The translations under genes were made by a program, and so were the position numbers. Shown one piece after another: positions 33,776 through 43,040 of a DNA stretch of 50,911 bases (the first letter of the stretch is position 1; each line of letters opens with the position of its first letter). The notes under the pieces are model-generated. The model had not been told where the DNA came from, did no database searches, and saw only the letters and a list, made by a program, of their open reading frames with translations. The DNA is taken from the NCBI GenBank assembly GCA_934565415.1, contig CAKTHQ010000015.1:1-50911 (forward strand), read 5' to 3'. This stretch comes from an uncultured Oscillospiraceae bacterium (GTDB taxonomy: Bacteria > Bacillota > Clostridia > Oscillospirales > Oscillospiraceae).

Positions 33776-34798
33776 TTAGCGCTGGACCCGGCCGGAGCCG
33801 TCTCCCTCCATGAGAGCCGTTACTTCCCCGACGGTAGCCAGGTTGAAATCATATTCCATCGTCTGCTTCAGGCAGGATGCCGCCACCGCAAATTCAATGG
33901 CCTTCCGGGGCTCGTAGCCGGATTCCAGTGCATAGATCAGACCGGCGCTGAAGCTGTCTCCGCCGCCCACACGGTCCACCATGTGGATTTCGTAGCTTTT
34001 GGAGAAATAGGCCTTGCCGTCAGCATAAAGCATACCTGCCCAGGTATTGTCGGAGGCGGACTTGCTGGTGCGCAGCGTAAAGGCCACCGTCTTTTTGCCG
34101 TAGCGCTGGCAGATCTTCTCCGCCACCTGCACATAGCTGTCGTAGTTCAGCTTACCGGCATATACGTCGGTTTTATCCGGGGAAATGCCCAGCGTTGTAG
34201 AAGCATCCTCTTCGTTGCCAACCACCACATCGATGTACTGCATCAGGCCGCTCATCACCTTCTGGGCCTTCTCCTTGCTCCACAGGGTCTTGCGGTAGTT
34301 CAGGTCGCAGCTGACGGTTACACCGTGGCGCTTGGCCGCCTTGCAGGCATCCTCGCAGATGGCGGGCATATTGTCGCTGAGGGCTGCGGTGATGCCGGTA
34401 AAGTGGAACCAGTCCGCCCCTTCAAAAATGGCATCCCAGTCAAAATCAGAGCGGTCTGCCATAGAGAGGGAGGAGTACTTCCGGTCGTAAATCACCTTGC
34501 TGGCACGCTGGGAAGCGCCCCGCTCCAGGTAGTACACGCCCATCCGGTCTCCGCCCAGGGCAATGTGGTGCATTCCCACGCCGTACTTGCGCAGCATGGA
34601 TTTCGCCACCTTGGTAATTTCGTTGTCGGGCAGCTTGGTTACGAACTCGTTGTCCATGCCAAACATACTCAGGGACACGCAGATATTGGCCTCGGCGCCC
34701 GTGTAGTTTACATCAAAGCTGTCGGCCTGATAGAGCTTTAAATATCCTCTGGGCGCCAGCCGGGCCATCAGCTCGCCGAACGTTACAACCTTATGCAT
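33776..34798 (-). CDS. PfkB-family sugar kinase, 2-keto-3-deoxygluconate-kinase-like (copy B)
   Basis: The 340-aa paralogue of the 32035-33057 kinase. It has GAEANICVSLSMFG, LERGASQRASKVIYDR, SCDLNYRKTLW and VGGGDSFSAG with the catalytic aspartate intact. The start is the ATG at 34798, ten bases after GGAGG; a TTG three codons upstream is in frame but too near that site. It follows the aldolase with a 5-bp gap. Together with the upstream dehydratase and aldolase it completes a dehydrate, phosphorylate, cleave sequence for a sugar acid. Confidence 0.92.
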   Translation of the reverse strand: MHKVVTFGELMARLAPRGYLKLYQADSFDVNYTGAEANICVSLSMFGMDNEFVTKLPDNEITKVAKSMLRKYGVGMHHIALGGDRMGVYYLERGASQRASKVIYDRKYSSLSMADRSDFDWDAIFEGADWFHFTGITAALSDNMPAICEDACKAAKRHGVTVSCDLNYRKTLWSKEKAQKVMSGLMQYIDVVVGNEEDASTTLGISPDKTDVYAGKLNYDSYVQVAEKICQRYGKKTVAFTLRTSKSASDNTWAGMLYADGKAYFSKSYEIHMVDRVGGGDSFSAGLIYALESGYEPRKAIEFAVAASCLKQTMEYDFNLATVGEVTALMEGDGSGRVQR

Positions 34799-34803
34799 AG
34801 CGC

Positions 34804-35460
34804 TCAAGCCTCCTCCGCGATTTTGCAGAATGCCTCGGCGCGATGGGTAAACTCCTCAAAGTTGCCGGAAGCAATCACCTTTTTGTCCGTCAGCCGTCCG
34901 GAAATACCGGCGCCGATGTAGCCAACCTTCAGGAAGTCGGCAAAGTTCTCCTCGTTCACACCGGCGGTGGCCAGCAGCTTTACATGGCTGATGGGTCCCT
35001 TGATGTTCTTCACATAGGTCAATCCCAGGTCAATGGCCGGGAACAGCTTCACCACATCCGCACCGGCATCGTGGGCGGCCAGAATCTCGCTGGGGGTCAT
35101 GGCGCCGGGAATGGAAATCAGGCCCAGGCTCTTGGTGTAGCCAATCACATCGGGATTGGTATTGGGAGAAATGATAAACCGTCCGCCGGCTCTTGCCGCG
35201 GCGTTGACCTGGTCCCGGGTCAGCACCGTGCCCGCGCCAAAGTACATATCCGGGAATGCCTCCGTCAGCATCCGGATGGAATCTCCGGTCTTCTTCAGGC
35301 AGTCGGGATCGGACTGGTCAAAGGTGCACTCCATCAGGCGGATGCCGCCGTCATGCAGCGCCCGGGTCAGGTTCATCAGGTCCTCGCCGTAGGTACGGCG
35401 GACGATGACAATAATCTTCTTCTTTTCAATGGTTTCAAGAATCTGTTCATTGGTTACCAT
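34804..35460 (-). CDS. KDPG/KHG-type 2-keto-3-deoxy-aldonate aldolase (copy B)
   Basis: The 218-aa class I aldolase has the catalytic glutamate in LMECTFDQ and the Schiff-base lysine in ADVVKLFPA. GAGTVLT, ISPNT, GAMTPSEIL and GAGISGRL are conserved. The start at 35460 (MVTNEQILETI) follows GGAGA; a further open stretch upstream has no such site. It is a close relative of the 21771-22412 aldolase. In pathway terms it should yield pyruvate plus a three-carbon aldehyde phosphate, if the neighbouring kinase supplies its substrate. Confidence 0.93.
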   Translation of the reverse strand: MVTNEQILETIEKKKIIVIVRRTYGEDLMNLTRALHDGGIRLMECTFDQSDPDCLKKTGDSIRMLTEAFPDMYFGAGTVLTRDQVNAAARAGGRFIISPNTNPDVIGYTKSLGLISIPGAMTPSEILAAHDAGADVVKLFPAIDLGLTYVKNIKGPISHVKLLATAGVNEENFADFLKVGYIGAGISGRLTDKKVIASGNFEEFTHRAEAFCKIAEEA

Positions 35461-35490
35461 AATATGTTTCTCCTTTTCTGATTGATTCAA

Positions 35491-36669
35491 TTAGGCAATC
35501 CGATACTTGTCCACGGTATCCTGGCGCAGCTCGATGCCCAGGCCGGGACGCTGAGGCAGATGCACAAAGCCGTCCTCCGCAATGACGATGGGCTCCTTCA
35601 GCAGCTCATCCCGCAGAGGATATACGTTGCGGTCATACTCCAGAATACCGGCATTGGGAATGGATGCCAGGAAGTGGGAGTTGGCCGCCAGGCTGACGGC
35701 GGAGGAAAATACATGGGGCATACAGGGCATATTGTAGGCATGGGCAAAGAATGCGATCTTCCGGCACTCCGTAAAGCCGCCGCTCCAGATGGCATCCGGC
35801 TGCACAATGTCCACCGCGTGACGGCGGATCAGCTCCCGGAACCGGTACAGGCCCACCTCGGATTCGTAACCGGCCACGGGCATATCCAGGGCAGCGGCCA
35901 GCTCAATGGAGCCCTCGATGTTGTCCAGATGCAGGGGCTCCTCCAGCCAGTACACACCCATGGCCTGGAATTCCTTGCCCATACGGATGGCCGTAAAGGT
36001 ATTCCAGCAGTTGTTGGCATCCACCATCAGGTTGGCATGGAACTCCTTGGCAACCTTCATACAGGCCTCTACACGCTCCAAATCCTCTTCCAGGGTGTAG
36101 TTGCACTCCTGGGGGAAGGGCATATTGGGCAGCGGATTCAGGAAGACCTCCGGGTTCCGGCCCACTTTGATCTTTGCGTACTTAAAGCCCTGCTCAAAGT
36201 AGCTGCCAACCTCTTCGGCCAGCGCCTTTGTGTCCTTGCCCCGGGAGTAGAAGCCGGAGCTGGCGTAGGGCGTCAGCTTATCGGCATAGCCGCCCAGCAG
36301 CTTGTAAACGGGCAGGCCGGCCTTTTTGCCCAGAATATCCCACAGGGCCACATCAATACCGCTCATGGCAGCGGTAATAATGCCGCCGCGGCCGTGCTGC
36401 CGGGTACGGTCCATCACCTTTTTCCAGATATATTCGATGTTGGTGCAGTCCTCGCCCACCAGCAGCCGCTGCAACTCGTTTTCAATGATGTACTTGGTGC
36501 TTTCGGGGGGGCCGCCGAAGCAGGCGGATTCGCCGATGCCGGTAATCCCCTCGTCAGTCCGGACCTCTACCAGAACCGCATTTCTCGTAGAGAAATAGTT
36601 CTGTGCATCTGCAATGCCGTTTTCATACTTGTACTGCAGGATCATTGCGGAAACCTTTGTGATTTTCAT
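35491..36669 (-). CDS. Enolase-superfamily sugar-acid dehydratase (mandelate racemase/galactonate dehydratase group)
   Basis: The 392-aa metal-dependent enzyme abstracts the alpha-proton of a carboxylate. Visible catalytic set: KxK in YAKIKVG (about residue 170), metal ligands Asp in MVDANNCW, Glu in YWLEEPL and Glu in AGYESE, and the His in CMPHVF. Such a layout suits dehydration of an aldonic acid to a 2-keto-3-deoxy acid, the substrate expected by the two genes downstream. A racemase or lactonising activity cannot be excluded. Which sugar acid is used cannot be read. It sits 79 bp after the racemase-like gene. Confidence 0.9.
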   Translation of the reverse strand: MKITKVSAMILQYKYENGIADAQNYFSTRNAVLVEVRTDEGITGIGESACFGGPPESTKYIIENELQRLLVGEDCTNIEYIWKKVMDRTRQHGRGGIITAAMSGIDVALWDILGKKAGLPVYKLLGGYADKLTPYASSGFYSRGKDTKALAEEVGSYFEQGFKYAKIKVGRNPEVFLNPLPNMPFPQECNYTLEEDLERVEACMKVAKEFHANLMVDANNCWNTFTAIRMGKEFQAMGVYWLEEPLHLDNIEGSIELAAALDMPVAGYESEVGLYRFRELIRRHAVDIVQPDAIWSGGFTECRKIAFFAHAYNMPCMPHVFSSAVSLAANSHFLASIPNAGILEYDRNVYPLRDELLKEPIVIAEDGFVHLPQRPGLGIELRQDTVDKYRIA

Positions 36670-36748
36670 CGATCATTCTCCATTCAAAATTGTGTGAGAG
36701 CGCTTGCCCGGAGCAACCCGTACCCGGAAAGCCAAGGGCGTTCCCCGC

Positions 36749-37411
36749 TCAGTTCTCCAGATACTTTCCGATTTGGGCGAGGCCGGAGTCCAGACTGGTA
36801 AATACCGGCTGCTGCAGATCCGCCAGAGCCTGTGCCGCATCCACCATGCTCACCTGTGCCAGAACAATTACATCGTGGTCCTTGGCGGCCTCTCTGGCAG
36901 CCTGCGCAATCAGAGCATCGTGCTTTGCCTTATCCTTTTCCACATTCAGGGCCTCAAAGGCGCCCTTTACCAGGATGGTATCCGTCTGTACATTCTCTCT
37001 CCCGTTCCGGGTGCAGGCCCGGCGAATGGCCGCACCGGAAGCCCGCACGGTGGTTTGTGCCGTTACCAGCAGCGCCACCTTCTGGCCGGCGCAAACCGCC
37101 GCATCCAGCATGGGGCCGTCAATCGTCAGGAAGGGGATATCTACCGCCTTGGCAGCCTCCTCTACCGCTTCCGTGATGGTGGTGCACATGCAAACCGCAA
37201 CGACCGCACCGATTTTTTCGTTTTCCTGGGCGAAGGAAATGAGCTTCCGCACAATCCCGGGGGTAACCTGGTTATCGTGGGCGATGACTTCCGGCACAAT
37301 GCCGTCGTCCATAACGGTAATCAGGGGAACACCCGGATACCGCTCCTCAAAGGCCTTTTTGAGGGCCAGAGGCGTATTCATTGTTGTGTGGAAAAATGCA
37401 ACCTTCTTCAT
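36749..37411 (-). CDS. Asp/Glu/hydantoin-racemase-family protein (copy B)
   Basis: The 220-aa product is related to the 30466-31119 protein. A cysteine pair occurs in AVCMCTTITEAV, at the first catalytic position. The second position reads VLAQVSMVDAA with no cysteine. Its ATG overlaps the stop of the dehydrogenase-like gene by four bases (ATGA), so the two are made together. The same gene order in the three-gene unit suggests a conserved two-step module. Confidence 0.82.
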   Translation of the reverse strand: MKKVAFFHTTMNTPLALKKAFEERYPGVPLITVMDDGIVPEVIAHDNQVTPGIVRKLISFAQENEKIGAVVAVCMCTTITEAVEEAAKAVDIPFLTIDGPMLDAAVCAGQKVALLVTAQTTVRASGAAIRRACTRNGRENVQTDTILVKGAFEALNVEKDKAKHDALIAQAAREAAKDHDVIVLAQVSMVDAAQALADLQQPVFTSLDSGLAQIGKYLEN

Positions 37412-38247
37412 GCCTGTTTTCCTCCTGCATTAAATTTATCTACCAGCTTTCCGATGGCTTCTTCGGTAGGCTCCCGTCCGGTCCAGATCTGCATCACCCG
37501 TACGGCCTGGCAAGCCGTCATATTGCTGCCGATGTAGGCCTTGTGGCCCTTTTCGCGGGCGGTCGGCAGCAGCAGCGCCTTGGGATTGGAGTAGTTTACA
37601 TCAAAAACCGGCGCCTCCGGTTTCAGCTTATCCAGGAAATCGAACCTGGAAAATTCATCGTAGCCAACCTGTCCCATAACGGATGCGTTGACAAACAGGT
37701 CCGCGCCGTCACAGCACTTTGCCAGCTCATCGTAGTCCAGGGGATGGGGGAAGAACCGGCTGCCGAACTTTTTGCACAGGTTTGCCGTCTGGTTTTCAAA
37801 CAGATTGACCACATCCACTCTGGCCACCCCGTTGATGCTCAGGTTGTAGGCAATGGAAAACGCCACGCCGCCGGCACCCAGCATTACGACCTTCTTGCCG
37901 TTAAAATCGAAGCCCACCCGCTGCATTGCCTTAATCAGGCCGAAGCCGTCCGTATTGTAGGCAATCAGCTTTCCGTCCTTTACCAGCACCGTGTTGGTAG
38001 AGCCACACTGCTCGGCGCTTTCGTCAATCTCGTCCATATAGGAAAGAATGGCCTGCTTATAGGGCATTGTCACATTGAAGCCCTGCCAGTTGCTGCGGGC
38101 GTACTCTACGGCCTCGGCCAGCTTCTCCTCCGGAACGTTCTGAATTTCATAAGTGCTCTTCTCCCCGATGGATGCCATCAACGTCTCGTAAATTATGGGG
38201 GAAACGGAGTTTTGGATGTCTTTTGCAATCAATCCCAGCTTATACAT
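37408..38247 (-). CDS. Shikimate-dehydrogenase-like oxidoreductase (copy B)
   Basis: The 279-aa paralogue of the 31139-31975 product. The SxS substrate motif is intact (NSVSPIIY), with FNVTMPYK, YNTDGFGL and GAGGVAFSIAYNL for catalysis and NAD(P) binding, and the C-terminal MTACQAVRVMQIWTGREP shared with copy A. It lies four bases after the flavin reductase gene. An ordinary aroE would sit with aromatic-synthesis genes; here all neighbours are catabolic, so a quinate/shikimate-like or other hydroxy-ring acid is a better guess. Confidence 0.87.
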   Translation of the reverse strand: MYKLGLIAKDIQNSVSPIIYETLMASIGEKSTYEIQNVPEEKLAEAVEYARSNWQGFNVTMPYKQAILSYMDEIDESAEQCGSTNTVLVKDGKLIAYNTDGFGLIKAMQRVGFDFNGKKVVMLGAGGVAFSIAYNLSINGVARVDVVNLFENQTANLCKKFGSRFFPHPLDYDELAKCCDGADLFVNASVMGQVGYDEFSRFDFLDKLKPEAPVFDVNYSNPKALLLPTAREKGHKAYIGSNMTACQAVRVMQIWTGREPTEEAIGKLVDKFNAGGKQA

Positions 38248-38251
38248 ATTC

Positions 38252-39502
38252 TTACTCCCTATCTTTCATAATACAGCGGAGCATTTTTCCGCTTTTTTTG
38301 ATGAGGTTCGTGCAGCCGCAGCAGGTCACGCAGCATTCCTTCCGCTGCAGGCCCTGCCCCGTCAGGATTTTTTTCGCCGTGTCCGGCAGGCGGATGCTTT
38401 GGCGGCCGAAACCGGCCATGTCATAATCGCCGTCCGCGATGCCGCCTGCCGCTACCTGGGGGGCGAATTCCCGGAGCCAGCTGAATGCGGAAGCAATGAC
38501 CACGGCATCCGGCGCCAGCTCCTTCACCCGCTTTGCGCACTGCTGCATTCGGTAGATGCCCTGGAAGGGACTTTCCGCCGGCTCCAGGCCTCCCCGGTCG
38601 TAAGGCCGGATCACAAAGGGCGAATAGGCCCCAATGCCGTTTGTAATATTCAGCAGCCGGATGCCCTTTGCGTACAGGTCCGATACCAGCCGGTAGCTCT
38701 CCGTCAGGTTTTCTCCCTGGGCATCGGCCCCCCAGCCATAGGGCCAGGGCAAACCGTCATACATATTGAGCCGGACACCGATGGGAATCGTCACGGTGTT
38801 CTTCAGCTTATCCAGGATTTCCATTAAAAACCGGGTTCGGTTTTCGTAGCTACCGCCGTAAGGACCGGGGCGGTTGTAGGCTGCCAGGAACTCATTTAAC
38901 AGGTACCCGTGGCAGGTCCGGATATCCACCGCATCGAACCCCACCTCCTGGGCCAGAATGCAGGCCCGGACATAGTCCTCTTCAATCTCCTGGATTTCCT
39001 CATCCGGCAGAATATACTCGTTTTCCTTGGGAATGCAGGGATTGGAAAAGGCGCATACCGGCCGGGGCTTTCCGTTGGGATTGCTGTTTCTGCCGGAATG
39101 GGTCAGCTGGATCACCAGAAATACCCGGTCCTCCGTCTGGGCGCGGATGGTTTGCACCATGCTGCGGAAGGCCTCCAGGTTGCTGGGCCGCAGCCACAGC
39201 TGAAACGGATTGGAGCGTCCCTGTTCGTCAACGGAAACGGACTCCAGCCACAGTGTCCGGAAGCCGCCCCGTACCAGCTGGCAGTAGCGCTCCACCGAGC
39301 GCAGGCTGGGGGAACCGTCTGCCTGGGAGTCGAAGCCCTCGATGGGCTGCGCCACCAGGCGGTTGGATACCTGCCGGCCGCAGATATTCAGCGGCTGACC
39401 CAGAATGGCTGCTGCATTTTCGTTATAGGGCAGCGGGAAATGCAGCGCATCCGCTCTTTCCAGCAGCTCCCGGGCGGTGGAAAAATGAAATGTTTCAGCC
39501 AT
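38252..39502 (-). CDS. NADH:flavin oxidoreductase/Old Yellow Enzyme family protein with iron-sulfur motif
   Basis: The 416-aa product has a TIM-barrel FMN domain with VIQLTHSGR, the substrate-site segment HGYLLNEFLAAYNRPG followed by YGGSYENRTRF, and RLNMYDG. The C-terminus has a cysteine cluster (CCVTCCGC, then C eleven residues on) like the [4Fe-4S] site of 2,4-dienoyl-CoA reductase and BaiC/BaiH enzymes. Those are about 640-680 aa with an added FAD/NAD domain that is absent here, so electrons must come from another protein. Reduction of an enoate-type double bond is the expected chemistry. It overlaps the permease gene by eight bases. Confidence 0.88.
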   Translation of the reverse strand: MAETFHFSTARELLERADALHFPLPYNENAAAILGQPLNICGRQVSNRLVAQPIEGFDSQADGSPSLRSVERYCQLVRGGFRTLWLESVSVDEQGRSNPFQLWLRPSNLEAFRSMVQTIRAQTEDRVFLVIQLTHSGRNSNPNGKPRPVCAFSNPCIPKENEYILPDEEIQEIEEDYVRACILAQEVGFDAVDIRTCHGYLLNEFLAAYNRPGPYGGSYENRTRFLMEILDKLKNTVTIPIGVRLNMYDGLPWPYGWGADAQGENLTESYRLVSDLYAKGIRLLNITNGIGAYSPFVIRPYDRGGLEPAESPFQGIYRMQQCAKRVKELAPDAVVIASAFSWLREFAPQVAAGGIADGDYDMAGFGRQSIRLPDTAKKILTGQGLQRKECCVTCCGCTNLIKKSGKMLRCIMKDRE

Positions 39503-40403
39503 TTGCAGTCACCTTCTTTGCTTTGCGCATAGCATCTGCCGCAACGATCCACAGAGTAATTACCGTTACCAGATACGGAATCATATCTACCAGCATGGAG
39601 GGGAAGCCGGAGGTCTGCGCCTTTCTGGTCACGGCATCGGCCACGCTGAACAAAAGGCTGCCCAGCAGCGTTCCCGCCGGAGTATTCCGGCCGAAAATAG
39701 TGGCTGCCATGGCGATAAAGCCCCGGCCGCTGGTCATGTTTTCCGTGAACATGGTCAGCTGTCCCAAAGACAGGTGTACGCCGCCCAGGCCGCACAGGAA
39801 GCCGCTGAGAATCAGCGCGCCGTACTGAATGCCACCGGAATTGACACCCGCAGTGGTTACGGCCATTTTGTGGTATCCGGTTGCCCGGACCCGCAGGCCC
39901 AAGGGCGTTTTATACAGCACATATTGCAGCAGCACAACCGCCAGCAGTGCCACATACACGGTAATTGCCTGGCCGTTCAGTGCGTTCAGCACCGGAACAT
40001 GGGCCAGAAAGTCCAGATTCACCTTGGGAATCGCGGCAATGGAGGTATCGGAGAAGGACCCCCGAACGCCGAACATCACGCTGAGCAAATAGGTCGTAAG
40101 GCCCAGGGCCAGCATATTGATGGACACGCCGACTACCGTTGCATTGGCCCGGAACCGGAGCGTAAGCACGGAAAAGATAATCCCAAGCACGGCCCCGGAA
40201 AGCCCCGCCGCCAAAATGGCCAGCAGTGCGGAGTGGGTATAGAAGCTGACAATCACACCTACAAAGGAGCCCATCAGCATCATGCCCTCCAGGCCCAGGT
40301 TCAGAACGCCCACCCGGTTTGCAAGCATTCCGCCCAGACCGGCCAGAAGCACAGGGGGCAGATTCCGCAGAGTCGTCTGCAGCAAGACCTCAAGATACTC
40401 CAT
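39495..40403 (-). CDS. BMP-type ABC transporter permease, NupQ/YufQ-like
   Basis: The 302-aa membrane permease has about eight hydrophobic helices and the family landmarks GGMLANRVGVLNLGLEGMMLMGSF and GSLLFSVADAV. The start at 40403 (MEYLEVLLQTTLRNL) follows GGAGG; the frame is open further upstream without such a site. It overlaps the preceding permease gene by 14 bp. Known members import nucleosides, but the neighbours here suggest a different glycoside-like or carboxylate ligand. Confidence 0.92.
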   Translation of the reverse strand: MEYLEVLLQTTLRNLPPVLLAGLGGMLANRVGVLNLGLEGMMLMGSFVGVIVSFYTHSALLAILAAGLSGAVLGIIFSVLTLRFRANATVVGVSINMLALGLTTYLLSVMFGVRGSFSDTSIAAIPKVNLDFLAHVPVLNALNGQAITVYVALLAVVLLQYVLYKTPLGLRVRATGYHKMAVTTAGVNSGGIQYGALILSGFLCGLGGVHLSLGQLTMFTENMTSGRGFIAMAATIFGRNTPAGTLLGSLLFSVADAVTRKAQTSGFPSMLVDMIPYLVTVITLWIVAADAMRKAKKVTANG

Positions 40404-41472
40404 GTGCTTTTCCTCCTTCTGTCTTCCGCTTTCTCTTTTCCAGCCAGCGGACAATCCACGGCTTTCCGAAATACTCAATTGCCAGCAGCATAATCATAAT
40501 CGCCTGCAGTGTGGAAATCAGGTCTCTGGAAATGTTGGTCATAACCTCCATCTGTACGGCGCCGGAATTCAGCGCGCCGAAGAAGACTGCGCCGATAATC
40601 ACGCCCAGCGGATTCAGGCCGCCCAGAAGGGCTACCGTAATGCCGGTAAAGCCGTAGTCCGCCGAGAATCCGGCATAGAACCGCTGGTTGGCACCCATCA
40701 CCTGCTCGGCACCGGCCAGGCCGCCAATGGCTGCGCTGAGCAGCAGTACCACAATCACCCGCTTTTTAACATCAATACCGTTGTAGCGGGTAAACCGTTC
40801 GTTCAGTCCCAGCGCCCGCAGCTCGTAGCCGAAGCGGGTTTTAAAAATAACGAAATACAAAACAATCGCCAGCAGGACGCCCAGGAAGAAAAAGGTATTG
40901 AAGCTGCTTTTTTCCGAAAAGCGGGTCATCCAGGCGGCTTCATCCAGCTTGGCGGTAGCCGAAACCGGCAGTTCTCCCTTAAAAGGATAGGTACACAGGT
41001 ATTCCGTAAAAAGCTTTCCGATGTTGTTCATCATAATGCTGATGACCACCAGATTGATTCCCAGCTTGGTATTCAGGTACCCGGGAATTACGGCCCACAG
41101 CAGGCCTCCGGCCATGGCGGCCAGAATGCACAGGGGAATCAGAATTCCTCTCGGCAGCCCGGCACCGTAAATGCCCATCAGTGCGGCGGCAAAGGCGCCC
41201 ATATACAGCTGACCCTCAATGCCGATGTTGAATACCCCCGCCTTAAAGGCCACCGTAGCGGCAAGGCCCGTAAACAGCAGCGGTGTGGCCCGCTCCAGGG
41301 AATTGTAAATGCTGACCTGGGAGCCAAAGGCGCCCTTCAGCAGGGCCCCGTAGGCCTCCAGCGGGGAGGTGCCCGTAGGCAGCACCAGCAGCGCACCGAT
41401 CAGCACCGCCACAAAAATGGTCACCAGCGGCCTTCCAACGGCCCAGCCAATTCTTTTTACTGTCTCTTTCAC
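40390..41472 (-). CDS. BMP-type ABC transporter permease, NupP/YufP-like
   Basis: The 360-aa permease has the motif ATVAFKAGVFNIGIEGQLYMGAFAAAL, diagnostic of this transporter class, and a second LLGGLNPLGVIIGAVFFGAL. About ten hydrophobic helices are visible. Its start overlaps the ATPase gene's end by four bases (ATGA). Confidence 0.92.
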   Translation of the reverse strand: MKETVKRIGWAVGRPLVTIFVAVLIGALLVLPTGTSPLEAYGALLKGAFGSQVSIYNSLERATPLLFTGLAATVAFKAGVFNIGIEGQLYMGAFAAALMGIYGAGLPRGILIPLCILAAMAGGLLWAVIPGYLNTKLGINLVVISIMMNNIGKLFTEYLCTYPFKGELPVSATAKLDEAAWMTRFSEKSSFNTFFFLGVLLAIVLYFVIFKTRFGYELRALGLNERFTRYNGIDVKKRVIVVLLLSAAIGGLAGAEQVMGANQRFYAGFSADYGFTGITVALLGGLNPLGVIIGAVFFGALNSGAVQMEVMTNISRDLISTLQAIMIMLLAIEYFGKPWIVRWLEKRKRKTEGGKAHGVS

Positions 41473-42992
41473 GACTGCGCCTCCCGTTTGCTTCCGGCCA
41501 TATACAGACCCAGCTCCTCCCGGCTGATATTTCTCGGATCCACAACGGCTACGATCTGCCCGCCGTAAAGGACGGCAATCCGATCACTGAGCGCAAATAT
41601 TTCGTTCAGGTCGGAAGAAATCAGCAAAACCGCCGTATTCTGATTCCGCAAATCCATAATCCGGTTGTGGATAAAACTGATTGCTCCGATATCCACGCCT
41701 CTGGTTGGCTCCGCGGCAATAATCAGCTTGGGATCGTGGATCATTTCCCGCCCGATCAGCACCTTTTGCTGGTTGCCGCCGGACAGTGCGTCGATCTTGG
41801 TATGAATATCCCTTGCCCGCACATCAAATTCTTTGCAAATCCGTTTTGCGGTATCTACCCGTTCCTTTTTCTTCAGGAAACCAAATTTACCGCTGTATTC
41901 CGGGGACACATAGTAGCCCGCAATGGAATTCTCCTCGATGCTCCAGGGCAGGCACAGGCCATCCGTTTTTCTGTCCTCCGGAATGTAGCTGATGCCTTCC
42001 AGCATTCTTTCCCGGCGGGTGTGGGATGTAATATTCTGTCCCCTGTAGAGGATTTTTCCGGACTGTACCTGCATCAGGCCGGCAATGCTCTGGGCCAGCT
42101 CGCTCTGGCCGTTGCCGGATACACCGGCAATTCCAAAAATCTCCCCTTCCCGGATGGACAGGGATACATTTTTCAGTGCCTCCAGCCCGTTGGAGCCCCG
42201 AACCACCAGGTCTTCGCAGGCAATCACTACCCGGTCGGAATGTACATCCGCCCGGTCGTGCAGCGGCGGCAATTCGCTGCCCACCATATGCACAGCCAGC
42301 TCCCTGGCATTGGTTTCGGAGGGCTTCAGTGCCGCAATGCTTCTTCCTCTGCGGATTACCACAATATCATCGCTGATTTCCATAACCTCATCCAGATGGT
42401 GCGTAATCAGGATAATGGATTTTCCATCCTGCGCCAGTGCCCGAAGGCAGACAAAAAGCTCTCCCGTCTCCTGGGGTGTCAATACGGCGGTGGGTTCGTC
42501 CAGAATGAGAATCTCCGCGCCGCGGTACAGAATTTTCAGAATTTCAACCTTCTGCTGAAGCCCCACGGCCAGGCTGCCTGCAGCCGCATCCAGCGGGACC
42601 TCCATGCCGAATTGTTTTTCAAGCGCCAGCACATCCTGTCTGGCCTTTTTGTAATCCAGGGAAACACCCTTCTTGGGCTCCATACCCAAAATGATGTTTT
42701 CCAATACGCTCAGTTCATTCACCAGCATAAAATGCTGATGCACCATGCCAATTTTCAGTCGAATGGCATCCCGGCTGGAGCGGAACGAAACGCGCTTTCC
42801 CCATACCTTGATTTCTCCGCTGGTGGGCGGCTCCAGTCCGTACAGGATGTTCATCAGCGTCGATTTTCCCGCGCCATTCTCCCCCACCAGGCACATCACG
42901 GACCCTTTGCGCACAGCCACGGAAATATCGTCATTTGCAATCACCGGGCCGTATTCCTTCCGGATGTGATTTAACTCCACAGAATACTCCAA
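41469..42992 (-). CDS. BMP-type ABC transporter double ATPase, NupO/YufO-like (TTG start)
   Basis: Two ATPase domains in one chain of 507 aa. Domain 1 has Walker A GENGAGKST and Walker B ILILDEPTAVLTP, with a degenerate signature LAVGLQQKVEILK. Domain 2 has the degenerate GVSGNGQSE loop and a full signature LSGGNQQKVLIGREM. I place the start at a TTG (42992), five bases after AGGAGG, because the family begins MEY..E...I.K and the sequence reads (M)EYSVELNHIRKEY there. An ATG at 43022 has only a weak ribosome site. Confidence 0.9.
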   Translation of the reverse strand: MEYSVELNHIRKEYGPVIANDDISVAVRKGSVMCLVGENGAGKSTLMNILYGLEPPTSGEIKVWGKRVSFRSSRDAIRLKIGMVHQHFMLVNELSVLENIILGMEPKKGVSLDYKKARQDVLALEKQFGMEVPLDAAAGSLAVGLQQKVEILKILYRGAEILILDEPTAVLTPQETGELFVCLRALAQDGKSIILITHHLDEVMEISDDIVVIRRGRSIAALKPSETNARELAVHMVGSELPPLHDRADVHSDRVVIACEDLVVRGSNGLEALKNVSLSIREGEIFGIAGVSGNGQSELAQSIAGLMQVQSGKILYRGQNITSHTRRERMLEGISYIPEDRKTDGLCLPWSIEENSIAGYYVSPEYSGKFGFLKKKERVDTAKRICKEFDVRARDIHTKIDALSGGNQQKVLIGREMIHDPKLIIAAEPTRGVDIGAISFIHNRIMDLRNQNTAVLLISSDLNEIFALSDRIAVLYGGQIVAVVDPRNISREELGLYMAGSKREAQS

Positions 42993-43040
42993 ATTTTCCT
43001 CCTGATTCCGGGAAAAGCCCATTGCTTCCGCTTTCCCTTT

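Noticed and set aside
31139..38247. Naming the shikimate-dehydrogenase-like genes aroE
   Set aside because: Two diverged copies lie in catabolic operons with no aromatic-synthesis neighbours, so a housekeeping label is not supported.
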